Shown here: piece after piece, positions 1 through 8,302 of the stretch
Numbering within the stretch: position 1 is the stretch's first letter
Layout: every line of letters begins with the position of its first letter
Source: Marinobacterium weihaiense
GTDB taxonomy: Bacteria > Pseudomonadota > Gammaproteobacteria > Pseudomonadales > Balneatricaceae
DNA length: 64,000 nucleotides
Reading direction: 5' to 3'
NCBI RefSeq assembly: GCF_019061305.1
Contig: NZ_JAHQZT010000002.1
Coordinates: 124,001-188,000 of the forward strand
Notes under the pieces: generated by a model
The model's database searches: none
What the model was told of the DNA's origin: nothing
What the model saw: the letters and a program-made list of their open reading frames with translations, nothing else
Made by a program: the position numbers and the translations under genes

Positions 1-45
1 TAATTGTCAGATTAGTCTTTCAATGGGGCTGGATACAGCAATTAC

Positions 46-66
46 AACCGCTTAAGCCGGTTTTTT
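46..66 (+). terminator. Possible intrinsic terminator of a gene left of the window
   Basis: A short stem (AACCG at 46-50 pairing with CGGTT at 58-62) is followed directly by a run of T to position 66. It reads on the plus strand, so it would end a transcript coming from outside the window. The stem is only five pairs, so this is tentative. Confidence 0.45.
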
Positions 67-74
67 GTGGCAGC

Positions 75-112
75 CCCGCCAAGGCGGGAGAATCAAGGGG
101 CCGAAGCCCCTT
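75..112 (-). terminator. Hairpin pair downstream of nfuA
   Basis: Read on the minus strand after nfuA, a seven-pair stem closed by a TTCG tetraloop (95-112) is followed by a second GC-rich stem (75-88). The T-run after them is weak. The position just past the nfuA stop fits a terminator or a 3'-end stabilising structure. Confidence 0.55.
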
Positions 113-143
113 ACGAACAAGACAGTTTCAGGTGCATCTCCAA

Positions 144-737
144 TTACTTGAAATAGGCATTTTCGCGCACACTGTGGTCGGTATCATCACGCACACCCGC
201 GAGACCCGGCACGCGTTCCATCAACGTTTTCTCGACACCATCCTTGAGTGTCATGTCCACTGCACTGCACCCCTGACAGCCACCACCGAAGCGCAGGATC
301 GCAACCGGCCCCTGCTCTTCCTCAACCAACTCCACCAACTTGACCTCACCCCCGTGAGATGCAAGTCCCGGATTGATGTCGGCGTAAAGTACGTAGTTGA
401 TCTGTTCATCCATGGGGCTATCCGGCGATACCTTGGGCACCTTGGCATTCGGCGCCTTGATCGTTAGCTGCCCGCCCATGCGGTCTTCGGCAAAATCGAT
501 ATACGCTTCTTCGAGGTATGGCAGGCTATTGCGCTCCATGTAAAAACGCAGCAGCTCGTAGTCCATGATTTCATCTTCCGGATTGACCTCATCCGGACGG
601 CAGTAGGCGAGACAGGTCTCGGCATAGGCCGTACCCGGCTGCGTCACGAACAGACGCACTGCAATGCCTTCAACGTTCTGCTTTTCAAGCAATTCTGCCA
701 GGTAACGTTCGGCAGATTTTGTAACCGTAATTGTCAT
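144..737 (-). CDS. nfuA: Fe-S biogenesis protein NfuA
   Basis: Scaffold/carrier protein of 197 residues that holds a [4Fe-4S] cluster and passes it to client enzymes in the cytosol. It has the NfuA layout: an N-terminal degenerate A-type domain (about 1-100, with a TCLAYC stretch at 41-46) and a C-terminal Nfu domain carrying the cluster-binding CxxC at C154 and C157 in GGGCQGC. Length matches the family (about 190). The gene stands alone; hairpins follow its stop. The cluster-loaded protein is active as a dimer in known homologues. Confidence 0.95.
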   Translation of the reverse strand: MTITVTKSAERYLAELLEKQNVEGIAVRLFVTQPGTAYAETCLAYCRPDEVNPEDEIMDYELLRFYMERNSLPYLEEAYIDFAEDRMGGQLTIKAPNAKVPKVSPDSPMDEQINYVLYADINPGLASHGGEVKLVELVEEEQGPVAILRFGGGCQGCSAVDMTLKDGVEKTLMERVPGLAGVRDDTDHSVRENAYFK

Positions 738-818
738 AACCCAACCTTGTAAATTCCGTACGTCAGATGAGATCAGGATACACTCAAACCAATCCCGAGT
801 AAATTGATCGGTTATTGA

Positions 819-1811
819 TCAAAAGGCGTCTCGCGCCCGCGCTTGCCAGAGCACTCGGGCTTCTTCGAACCAGGTGGCAGGCGCCTGCTGCCTATCGGTC
901 GATAGCAGACACAGCACACCCGCCAGGGTGCTGATAACTGCCGCCTCACCGTAGTCGTGCTCTAGCTCTCCACGCCAGACCCGCAACAGATCCTGCGGGT
1001 CAAGAACATCTTCACGCACCAGTCGCTGCGGGTAGAGCCTGGGCCAATCACCTTCTGACAGAACCCCATTCTTGACCCAGTGCAGTTCGGAGTCGGAATC
1101 CGGTTTCATTTCCGCTTCGCCGCCATCTCCCCGGATAGTCAGGCTGTTGCGTGTACCCAGCAATTGCGCCGTTCGCTGATGCATGGGGGCATACGGCGGA
1201 TGAAACACGCCATCCACACAACAATCAGCTGCCAACGGATTCAACAGACGACACAGTGTATGAACCGGCGACCTCAACCCCAATACGGGCCTGAGCGCAA
1301 TCAGTTCACCCAACCGCGGCACCAGGGTGTCAATGGACATGAATGCCAGCCCTCGGGCATCCAGGTCACGTGCCACCTCGGACCATGAGTGGGCCGATTG
1401 CAATCCGAACAGACTCAGCATGTCCTCGGTGTACAAACGCCCCGGCGTGTGTCCGCGCGCGCCGTGCATGAAAATGCGCACACCACGTTGGGCCAGCACC
1501 AGCGCCGCCAGCACAAACCAGGGCAAGCGCCGCTTCTTGCCGGCGTAACTGGACCAGTCCAGATCAACCCGCAGACCATCCGGTACAGCCAACCGGGCCC
1601 GGACAGCATGGGCAAACCCCATCAATTCTTCCGGTGCCTCCTCCTTCATGCGGATCAGCATCAGGAAGGCACCCAGCTGTTCCGGTCGCACCTGATCATC
1701 CAGAATCATGCCCATGGCCGCTTCTGCTTCTTCGGTCGTCAGGGATCGACTGCCCTTCTTGCCTTTACCCAGAATACGAACGAACGGTGCGAACGGGTGT
1801 TCGTTGGTCAT
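819..1811 (-). CDS. ybiB: TrpD2/YbiB-family glycosyltransferase-fold protein
   Basis: 330-residue protein of the anthranilate-phosphoribosyltransferase fold. The N-terminal helical part (GKGKKGSRSLTTEEA, residues about 14-28) and the KKRRLPWFV segment match the YbiB/TrpD2 branch rather than TrpD itself. E. coli YbiB is a DNA-binding protein of the LexA-controlled set and has no proven phosphoribosyltransferase activity; that role is carried over here by inference. I chose the ATG at 1811 because an AGAGG sits about eight bases upstream; an in-frame GTG at 1844 has no such site. The gene diverges from rlmD. Confidence 0.8.
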   Translation of the reverse strand: MTNEHPFAPFVRILGKGKKGSRSLTTEEAEAAMGMILDDQVRPEQLGAFLMLIRMKEEAPEELMGFAHAVRARLAVPDGLRVDLDWSSYAGKKRRLPWFVLAALVLAQRGVRIFMHGARGHTPGRLYTEDMLSLFGLQSAHSWSEVARDLDARGLAFMSIDTLVPRLGELIALRPVLGLRSPVHTLCRLLNPLAADCCVDGVFHPPYAPMHQRTAQLLGTRNSLTIRGDGGEAEMKPDSDSELHWVKNGVLSEGDWPRLYPQRLVREDVLDPQDLLRVWRGELEHDYGEAAVISTLAGVLCLLSTDRQQAPATWFEEARVLWQARARDAF

Positions 1812-1897
1812 GTAAACGCCTCTTGCCGACAAGGATGAATTCACCTGAGGGACACCCGTTTGCTAGAATGCCCGGCTGACCCAGCGGAAAGTATGAC

Positions 1898-3250
1898 ATG
1901 AGTCGAAAACGAATTCAGTTCGGCGCACCACCACGTGCGCGCAAGGCCCCAGCGGCCAGTCAAGACCCTCAGACAGTGGATATCGAGCGCTTGAGCCATG
2001 AAGGCCGAGGCATCGCCCGCTGCGACGGCAAGGCGACATTTATTGCCGGCGCCCTGCCCGGCGAACGTGTCAGCATGCGCATTACCCGTCAGCACAAGCG
2101 CTACAACGAGGCCGAACTGTTGGAGGTCCTGACACCCTCTCCGGAACGTGCCAAGCCCATATGTCCTCATTATCATCAATGCGGCGGCTGTGACCTGCAA
2201 CACCTGCAGATTGAGCACCAGCGCCAGCACAAACAACAGCAAGTTCTGGATCAGCTGGAACGCTATGCACAGGCCACGCCCGACACCATTGCTCCGGCCT
2301 TGACGGGTCCGGACCAGGGCTACCGGCGCGCGGCCCGCATCGGCATCAATCAGCGCCAGCGCGATGGCGAAATTCTGGTCGGTTTCCGCCGGCGCGGCAG
2401 CCACAAGCTGCTGAACATCGAACATTGCGCTGTCCTGGCTCCCGAGCTGCAACCGGTTTTTGCTGTGGTCCGCGACGCCCTGGCCGACGTGGACGACATC
2501 CGTCTGCTGACCCATATCGATGTCAGCCGTGGCGATACAGGCGGTTTCATTCGCTTTCGCTGTACCCGTCGACCCACAGAGGCGCTGCAGGAGCGTTTGC
2601 TGCAGATCAGCGAGCGCGTGCAGCTGGCACTGGTCATCGCCCTGAACGATGACGACTGGTCGCCGATACAGGCACAGGCCAGCTATCGCCTGCCTCAAAG
2701 CCAGGTTGAACTGGACTTCATTGCCACCGACTTCATCCAGGTCAATGCCGACATCAATCGGCAGATGGTCCAGCAGGCACTGGACTGGCTTGACCCGCAA
2801 CCCGTTGACAGGGTGCTGGACCTGTTCTGTGGCCTCGGCAACTTTACCCTGCCGCTGGCTCGTCGAGCCGGTCAGGTCATCGGAGTGGAAGGCTCGGCCG
2901 ACATGGTCACGCGTGCGCGCCAGAACGCCGCCCGTAATCAGTTGGATAACGCCCGCTTTTACAGGGCCGACCTGAGTGAAAGTTTCAAGCATGCCGAATG
3001 GTTCCGCGGTGGCTTCGATCTGATACTGCTCGATCCGCCTCGTACCGGCGCCCGTGAGGCGGTGCAACAGCTGGCCGAGTACGGTGCCCGCAAGGTGTTG
3101 TACATTTCCTGCAGCCCTTCGGCACTCGTTGCCGACCTGCCGCTGTTGATATCAGCCGGATACAGGGTCACTCGCTTTGGCATCATGGATATGTTCCCGC
3201 ATACAGCCCATGTCGAATCCATGCTGCTGCTGGAAGCGGACCATGCCTGA
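1898..3250 (+). CDS. rlmD: 23S rRNA (uracil-1939-C5)-methyltransferase RlmD
   Basis: 450-residue SAM-dependent methyltransferase that makes m5U1939 in 23S rRNA. An N-terminal TRAM-like RNA-binding domain (about 25-85) is followed by the [4Fe-4S] cysteine motif CPHYHQCGGC and a Rossmann methyltransferase domain with DLFCGLGNFTLPL. The nucleophilic cysteine is C405 in YISCSP, and LLDPPR is the catalytic-loop motif. Length fits RlmD (about 433-450). The gene overlaps rluA by eight bases, so the two rRNA modification genes are probably translated together. Confidence 0.93.
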   Translation: MSRKRIQFGAPPRARKAPAASQDPQTVDIERLSHEGRGIARCDGKATFIAGALPGERVSMRITRQHKRYNEAELLEVLTPSPERAKPICPHYHQCGGCDLQHLQIEHQRQHKQQQVLDQLERYAQATPDTIAPALTGPDQGYRRAARIGINQRQRDGEILVGFRRRGSHKLLNIEHCAVLAPELQPVFAVVRDALADVDDIRLLTHIDVSRGDTGGFIRFRCTRRPTEALQERLLQISERVQLALVIALNDDDWSPIQAQASYRLPQSQVELDFIATDFIQVNADINRQMVQQALDWLDPQPVDRVLDLFCGLGNFTLPLARRAGQVIGVEGSADMVTRARQNAARNQLDNARFYRADLSESFKHAEWFRGGFDLILLDPPRTGAREAVQQLAEYGARKVLYISCSPSALVADLPLLISAGYRVTRFGIMDMFPHTAHVESMLLLEADHA

Positions 3251-3863
3251 TTATATCCATTCAGATGAGCATATCGTAGTGGTCAGCAAACCGGCCGGGC
3301 TGCTCAGCGTACCCGGCCGTGGAGAAGACAAGCAGGACTGCCTGTGGCGGCGGGTACAGCAGCGCTTCCCGACGGCGCGCATCGTCCACCGCCTTGATCA
3401 AGCGACGTCCGGCCTGCTCATTCTGGCCCTGTCAGCCGAGACTCACCGTCAGCTGAGCATGCAGTTTGAACGCCGCACCCCGGTCAAGCGCTATCAGGCC
3501 ATTGTCGCAGGCGTTCCCGACGCCACGGAAGGCCGTGTGGAACTTCCCTTGCGCTGTGATTGGGACAACCGCCCCAGGCAGATGGTTGACCCGGTCGCCG
3601 GCAAGGCCGCCTGTACGGAGTGGAAGCAACTGGAAGTCTTGCAAGACCGGACCCGGCTGGCGCTCTACCCCATAACCGGCCGCTCGCACCAACTGCGGGT
3701 ACATATGCTGGCGATGGGGCACCCTATTCTGGGCGATGGCTTCTACGCCCCGCCGCCTTTGGACTCAGCTGCAGACCGCCTGCTCCTGCATGCCGAACAG
3801 CTGGAGCTGGAGCATCCGGTCACCGGGGAGTGGATGCGCTTCTTCGCACCCTGCCCCTTTTGA
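3243..3863 (+). CDS. rluA: RluA-family pseudouridine synthase (rRNA/tRNA)
   Basis: 206-residue pseudouridine synthase. The catalytic aspartate is D52 in HRLDQATSG, and the substrate-loop motif GRSHQLRVHM is present near residue 155. There is no S4 domain, and the short length points to RluA (E. coli 219 residues), which modifies U746 of 23S rRNA and U32 of some tRNAs. That exact target is inferred from the family. The start at 3243 lies inside the end of rlmD; a longer frame from 3177 would add residues foreign to the family. A strong hairpin follows. Confidence 0.88.
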   Translation: MPDYIHSDEHIVVVSKPAGLLSVPGRGEDKQDCLWRRVQQRFPTARIVHRLDQATSGLLILALSAETHRQLSMQFERRTPVKRYQAIVAGVPDATEGRVELPLRCDWDNRPRQMVDPVAGKAACTEWKQLEVLQDRTRLALYPITGRSHQLRVHMLAMGHPILGDGFYAPPPLDSAADRLLLHAEQLELEHPVTGEWMRFFAPCPF

Positions 3864-3878
3864 GCGTTTGTACACGCA

Positions 3879-3905
3879 AAAACGGGAGCCCAGGGCTCCC
3901 GTTTT
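3879..3905. terminator. Bidirectional terminator between rluA and bamC
   Basis: A perfect 12-pair stem (3879-3890 with 3894-3905) has a CAG loop, an A-run on the left arm and a T-run on the right. It therefore works on both strands and separates two convergent genes. Confidence 0.9.
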
Positions 3906-3923
3906 CGTTATCCGTCCGTGTGA

Positions 3924-5327
3924 TTAAGCATCTGGCAACTCATCCTTGATCGCCCAGAGAATTTCCTCTGCGACGATATCCGGTGCCTCCAGGCCCTCTT
4001 CATTCAGCACGCTCAGGAAAACACCCGAGCGGGTACGATTGACCTTGAGCTGGTAGCGGCCAGTGTGCTCGTAGTTGCCGGTCTCGGCGTTGTAATTGCC
4101 TTCATCACCACTGCCAAAGACATACACTACCTTGCCGCCAAACCAGATCTTGTAACCACGGCGATTGGCCGGGTTATTGGGATCCGACAGCTCGGCTTCA
4201 AGCTCGGCCGCAGCATCCCCTTCGGCTTCGCGGGACATCGACTCGGTACCGGCCGAGCTGTAACGAATGCCGTCAGCCTCGTCCTCGCCACCCAACGCAC
4301 CGCTGATCATACTGGTATCCAGCTTGATTTCGCCACGATCCGAATGGAGCCACTCGAAAAAACCCATTTTGTCAGTTTCATCGAACGAGGTTGTTGTGGT
4401 GTAGGTCAGATAGAACAGGCCCGCCGACTGGTCACGAGTCCCTACATCGATTCCTCCGGCATCCAGCGCACGACTGACCTGCCCCCAGGCCTGATCGATC
4501 GGCGCGTGAATTTTCAGCACCGGATTGCCACGCGAATCACGCCCCAACAGCGGCTGGTCAGTTCGCTTCTGCTGCAGTGCCAGCAGGGTATTACCGGACT
4601 CCTGGGCATTGGCCTTGCTCATGTACCGGAGTAGCTCGAACATCATGTCCGACTTGTACCCCACATCCCGAGCCTGTGTACTCCAGTCAATACTCTCAAC
4701 CTGAGCATCAACCGGATACTGAACGTGCTTGAGACGAATGGCTGTACGACCATAGTTGTCGGGATCCGGACGCAGGGTCATGCGCAGTTTGTTGCGCGTG
4801 GGCCCTTCAACGTCCTGAAGCGTCAAACGCTTTACCCAGCGATCAACAAAGCTGTACTCACGGCCATCCTGCACAATCCAGTCCGTTTCCATCAGCCCCT
4901 GGCGAGGATCGAAGCGGCTGACATCAATTTCATTGTAGGCCCAGAAATTTTGCGCCTTGCGCCAAACGTCGGCGATCGGTTCATCCACCAGGATGACTTT
5001 CTCGCCTTCGACACGGCGCAAATTGACACTGTCACTGCCCGAGTCAGCATAGAAAAACTCGGGGCGCGGCACCTCGAACGACTCCGAACTACGGGTAGCA
5101 GTCACCCCCACATCCGGCACAACCAGCTGCTCACGCATCTCCTTGGCACGCAGGTGGGGCGGCAGCTGCAGCTTTTCAGCCTTGCGTGCCAGCTCATAAT
5201 CCTGAGTGCGATCACGGATCACGCCGTTCTCGCCATAGACCGGGTTGTTCTCTACCATGCTGCAGCCGCCCAAGGCGACTGATACGGCCAGCGCCAAGGG
5301 TAGCTGGAGTGTCCGAAGTGTAGTCAT
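3924..5327 (-). CDS. bamC: Outer membrane assembly lipoprotein BamC
   Basis: Accessory lipoprotein of the BAM complex, which folds beta-barrel proteins into the outer membrane. The signal peptide ends in a lipobox, ALGGC, giving an acylated Cys at about residue 22. Two BamC-type domains follow. At 467 residues it is clearly longer than E. coli BamC (344); part of the extra length is an acidic, low-complexity segment in the second half (around AAAELEAEL). I chose the ATG at 5327 because it puts the signal peptide at the N-terminus. It lies 13 bases after dapA, the conserved dapA-bamC operon. Confidence 0.9.
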   Translation of the reverse strand: MTTLRTLQLPLALAVSVALGGCSMVENNPVYGENGVIRDRTQDYELARKAEKLQLPPHLRAKEMREQLVVPDVGVTATRSSESFEVPRPEFFYADSGSDSVNLRRVEGEKVILVDEPIADVWRKAQNFWAYNEIDVSRFDPRQGLMETDWIVQDGREYSFVDRWVKRLTLQDVEGPTRNKLRMTLRPDPDNYGRTAIRLKHVQYPVDAQVESIDWSTQARDVGYKSDMMFELLRYMSKANAQESGNTLLALQQKRTDQPLLGRDSRGNPVLKIHAPIDQAWGQVSRALDAGGIDVGTRDQSAGLFYLTYTTTTSFDETDKMGFFEWLHSDRGEIKLDTSMISGALGGEDEADGIRYSSAGTESMSREAEGDAAAELEAELSDPNNPANRRGYKIWFGGKVVYVFGSGDEGNYNAETGNYEHTGRYQLKVNRTRSGVFLSVLNEEGLEAPDIVAEEILWAIKDELPDA

Positions 5328-5340
5328 GCGACGTCCTGTA

Positions 5341-6216
5341 TCAGATGATGCCCGCTTCACGCAGAGAGTTGTGAACCAGCTCTCGATACTGCTCGGAGAG
5401 CTCGGTCAGCGGCAGGCGAATGCCACCTTCCATCAGCCCCATATCAGCCATGGCCCACTTGACCGGAATCGGGTTCGCTTCCACAAACAGGTTGGTGTGC
5501 AGCGGCATCAGTTTTTGCTGCAGCGCACGCGCCCCCTCGGTATCACCTTCAAGGCCCAGGCGGCAAAGCTCGCTCATTTCGGCCGGCGCCACATTAGCCG
5601 TGACGGAAATATTGCCTTTGCCACCCATCAGGATCAGTTCGATTGCGGTCGCGTCATCGCCCGAGTACACAGCGAAGTCCGCCGGCACATTGGCGATCAG
5701 CTCACGCGCGCGCTCCAGATCACCGGTCGCTTCCTTGATGCCGACAATGTTGTCAATCTGAGCCAGACGGAAAACGGTTTCCGGCAGGATGTCGCAGCAG
5801 GTGCGGCCCGGCACGTTGTACAGGATTTGCGGAATGGACACCGCTTCAGCGATGGTCTTGAAGTGCTGGTAAAGCCCTTCCTGAGTCGGCTTGTTATAGT
5901 AGGGCGTAACCAGCAGACAGGCATCCGCGCCAGCTTTGGCAGCACGTTCGGTCAGATCGATGGCTTCATGGGTCGAATTGGCACCGGTGCCGGCAATGAC
6001 CGGGATACGGCCATCGACACGCTTGATGATCGCCTTGATCACTTCCAGGTGCTCATCGTAATCCAGTGTCGGAGATTCACCGGTCGTGCCAACGGCAACA
6101 ATTGAGTCGGTACCCTTCTCGATATGGAGATCCACTATCTTGTCCAGTGCAGCCCAATCGATTGCTCCATTGGCTGTCATCGGGGTCACGAGCGCTACAA
6201 TACTGCCGCGAATCAT
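5341..6216 (-). CDS. dapA: 4-hydroxy-tetrahydrodipicolinate synthase DapA
   Basis: Condenses pyruvate with aspartate semialdehyde, the entry step of the lysine/diaminopimelate pathway that feeds peptidoglycan. With the start at 6216 the protein has 291 residues, the family length. The Schiff-base lysine is K161 in GIKEATGD, Y133 is in YNVPGR, and T44 is in GTTGES. The start is set by a GGAGA six bases upstream and the typical [12 protein letters not shown] opening; in-frame ATGs at 6228 and 6246 lack such a site. It is the first gene of the operon with bamC and diverges from bcp. Confidence 0.96.
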   Translation of the reverse strand: MIRGSIVALVTPMTANGAIDWAALDKIVDLHIEKGTDSIVAVGTTGESPTLDYDEHLEVIKAIIKRVDGRIPVIAGTGANSTHEAIDLTERAAKAGADACLLVTPYYNKPTQEGLYQHFKTIAEAVSIPQILYNVPGRTCCDILPETVFRLAQIDNIVGIKEATGDLERARELIANVPADFAVYSGDDATAIELILMGGKGNISVTANVAPAEMSELCRLGLEGDTEGARALQQKLMPLHTNLFVEANPIPVKWAMADMGLMEGGIRLPLTELSEQYRELVHNSLREAGII

Positions 6217-6392
6217 CTCTGTCTCCATCTGTCTGAGAACTCTCAACTTGTTGCAACATGCTACCGGCGCAGGGCCATGGCCTCAACCAGCAGTCCGTTT
6301 TTTGATATTGTAAAAGCCGATCATTCTAAACGAATTCTGCACAGCGCGCGTAGTAGTGCGCGCCAATTTTTAGCCATCGAGGATTATTCACC

Positions 6393-6860
6393 ATGACCAG
6401 CCCTGTCATTGACCAGCCCGTCAGCGATTTTTCAGCGCCGGCCACCAGCGAGAAAACCGTCACCCTGCGTGAACTCAAGGGTCGCAATGTCGTGATCTAC
6501 TTCTACCCCAAGGACAGCACCCCGGGATGCACAACCGAAGGTCAGGATTTTCGCGATCTGTACGAGGAGTTCCAATCCCTCGACACTGAGATTTTCGGCG
6601 TTTCCCGAGACGGTTTGCGTAGCCACGAGAACTTCAAGGCCAAACAGTCATTTCCTTTCGAGCTGATCAGCGACAAGGACGAGACACTATGCCAGCTGTT
6701 TGATGTTATCAAACTGAAGAAAATGTACGGCAAGGAGCACTTGGGCATTGAGCGCAGCACCTTCCTGATCGATAAGGAAGGCGTGTTGCGCAAGGAATGG
6801 CGCAAGGTAAAGGTCAAGGGCCATGTGGCCGAGGTGCTGGAAGCCGTCAAGGCACTCTGA
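6393..6860 (+). CDS. bcp: Thioredoxin-dependent peroxiredoxin, BCP/PrxQ family
   Basis: 155-residue cytosolic peroxidase that reduces hydrogen peroxide and organic hydroperoxides. The peroxidatic cysteine is C46 in the motif DSTPGCTTEG. In E. coli BCP a resolving cysteine follows five residues later; here that position (51) is Q. The only other cysteine is C100 (ETLC), which lines up with a non-resolving cysteine of E. coli. It may therefore act by a 1-Cys mechanism or use C100. It diverges from dapA and converges with the PerM-type gene across a long hairpin. Confidence 0.92.
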   Translation: MTSPVIDQPVSDFSAPATSEKTVTLRELKGRNVVIYFYPKDSTPGCTTEGQDFRDLYEEFQSLDTEIFGVSRDGLRSHENFKAKQSFPFELISDKDETLCQLFDVIKLKKMYGKEHLGIERSTFLIDKEGVLRKEWRKVKVKGHVAEVLEAVKAL

Positions 6861-6866
6861 GCATAC

Positions 6867-6895
6867 AGGCCTCTGCGGTCAGTTCGCAGAGGCCT
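6867..6895. terminator. Inverted repeat between bcp and the convergent transporter gene
   Basis: A perfect 11-base inverted repeat (6867-6877 and 6885-6895) with a seven-base loop lies just past the bcp stop and overlaps the last codons of the convergent gene. No T-run follows on either strand, so it may be a stabilising stem rather than a classical terminator. Confidence 0.55.
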
Positions 6896-7952
6896 CAAGC
6901 TCTTCCGTGGCACGGGGCCAGGCGTTGACGATGGCCTTTACCAGGGTAGCCAGAGGAATGGCGAAAAATACCCCCCAGAACCCCCAGAAGCTCCCAAACA
7001 CCAATACCGCCACAATAATCGATACCGGATGCAGATTGACCGCTTCTGAAAATAGCAGCGGCACGAGTACGTTGCCGTCCAGAGCCTGAATAATACCGTA
7101 GGCCACCATCATATACATGAAGGTGCTGCCCCATCCCCACTGAATCAATGCAATCAGCATCACGGGCAACGTGACCAGGGCCGCGCCGATATAGGGAATC
7201 ACCACCGACAGGCCCACAAGTACAGCCAACAGAGCTGCATAGTTGACCCCGAAAAACACGAAAGTCACGTAACTGACGGCACCGACGATCACGATCTCGA
7301 TCGCCTTGCCGCGCACATAGTTGGCAATTTGCTGATCCATCTCATGCCAGACGCGCGTCATCATTTCACGTTTGTCCGGCAGAAAAGCCGTCCAGCCCGA
7401 AATCAACCGACGACCATCCTTGAGAAAGAAAAATACCAGAATGGGTACCAGTACAACGTAGATCAGCAGCGTTACCACACCCGTGATCGAGTTCAGTGAA
7501 AACGTCAGTGCCCATTGCCCCAGTCGGCTCAGCTCGGTGGCAGCAGCCGTAATCAGCTCGCGGATCTGGGTTTCAGAGACCAGCTCAGGGTAGCGCTCGG
7601 GCAATACCAGCAACAGCTGCTGCACCTGAGACACCATGCGCGGCGCCTCGTTGAACAGGTTCACCAACTGCTGCCAAACATTGGGCAGCACGAACAGCAG
7701 CAACGCCGATACCACGCTGACAAACACCGTGAACACGGAAATCACCGCCAGCAGATGTGGCACCCCTCGACGCTGCAGCCAATCCACGAGCCCCTGCATC
7801 AAAAAGGCCAGAATGACACTGGCGATGACCGGCGCCAATGGCTGGCCGAGCATCCAGATGACCAGCAGCGCCCCACCCAGCAGGATAAACAGGAACAGTG
7901 CTTCTTCATCCGAAAAGTATCGCTGGATCCATTTGCTGAATATCTTGCGCAT
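6879..7952 (-). CDS. perM: AI-2E/PerM-family inner-membrane transporter
   Basis: 357-residue polytopic membrane protein of the AI-2 exporter/PerM family. It shows an N-terminal pair of membrane spans (about 17-57), another span near 70, then a cytoplasmic helical stretch and a C-terminal set of spans with the family motifs VPYIGAAL and PVSIIVAVLVFGSFWG. The substrate of most family members is unknown, so I do not claim AI-2 export. It starts 11 bases after the TusA-type gene stops, on the same strand, as in Pseudomonas. Confidence 0.82.
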   Translation of the reverse strand: MRKIFSKWIQRYFSDEEALFLFILLGGALLVIWMLGQPLAPVIASVILAFLMQGLVDWLQRRGVPHLLAVISVFTVFVSVVSALLLFVLPNVWQQLVNLFNEAPRMVSQVQQLLLVLPERYPELVSETQIRELITAAATELSRLGQWALTFSLNSITGVVTLLIYVVLVPILVFFFLKDGRRLISGWTAFLPDKREMMTRVWHEMDQQIANYVRGKAIEIVIVGAVSYVTFVFFGVNYAALLAVLVGLSVVIPYIGAALVTLPVMLIALIQWGWGSTFMYMMVAYGIIQALDGNVLVPLLFSEAVNLHPVSIIVAVLVFGSFWGFWGVFFAIPLATLVKAIVNAWPRATEELEASAN

Positions 7953-7963
7953 ACCTGATTCCC

Positions 7964-8209
7964 TTAAGCGTTGCGGCCGCGGCGAATCCAGTAGATGAAA
8001 CGCTCATCATCATGGAACGTGTGCAGCAACTCATGGTCTGAAACATTCGTATAGGCAGGGAAGTCTCGGACCGAACCAGCGTCCGTTGCGATCACTTTCA
8101 ACACCTGGCCCGGCTCAAGCTGATGCAGCGCCAACTTGGCCTTCAAAAGCGGCATGGGACAATTCAGCCCGCTGGCATCCAGGACTTCATCGTATTCGGG
8201 TGCATTCAT
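7964..8209 (-). CDS. TusA-family sulfurtransferase-like protein
   Basis: Small 81-residue protein of the TusA/YedF/SirA fold. The conserved motif LNCPMPLLKAK (about 13-23) carries the persulfide-forming cysteine. Family members relay sulfur from cysteine desulfurase for thio-modification; TusA proper serves tRNA 2-thiouridine. Which branch this is cannot be settled from sequence alone. The ATG at 8209 has AGGAG eight bases upstream, favoured over a start at 8248. It diverges from bepA. Confidence 0.8.
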   Translation of the reverse strand: MNAPEYDEVLDASGLNCPMPLLKAKLALHQLEPGQVLKVIATDAGSVRDFPAYTNVSDHELLHTFHDDERFIYWIRRGRNA

Positions 8210-8302
8210 CCGCGTGTCTCCTGCACTTGCGCTGGCCAATAAAAACAATGGCGAGCATCATATACCATAAATTCATGACGCGATAATTCGAAGGGCCATG
8301 CG

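Noticed and set aside
1841-3067. 408-residue minus-strand frame
   Set aside because: It lies fully antisense to rlmD, has no ribosome site and no family resemblance.
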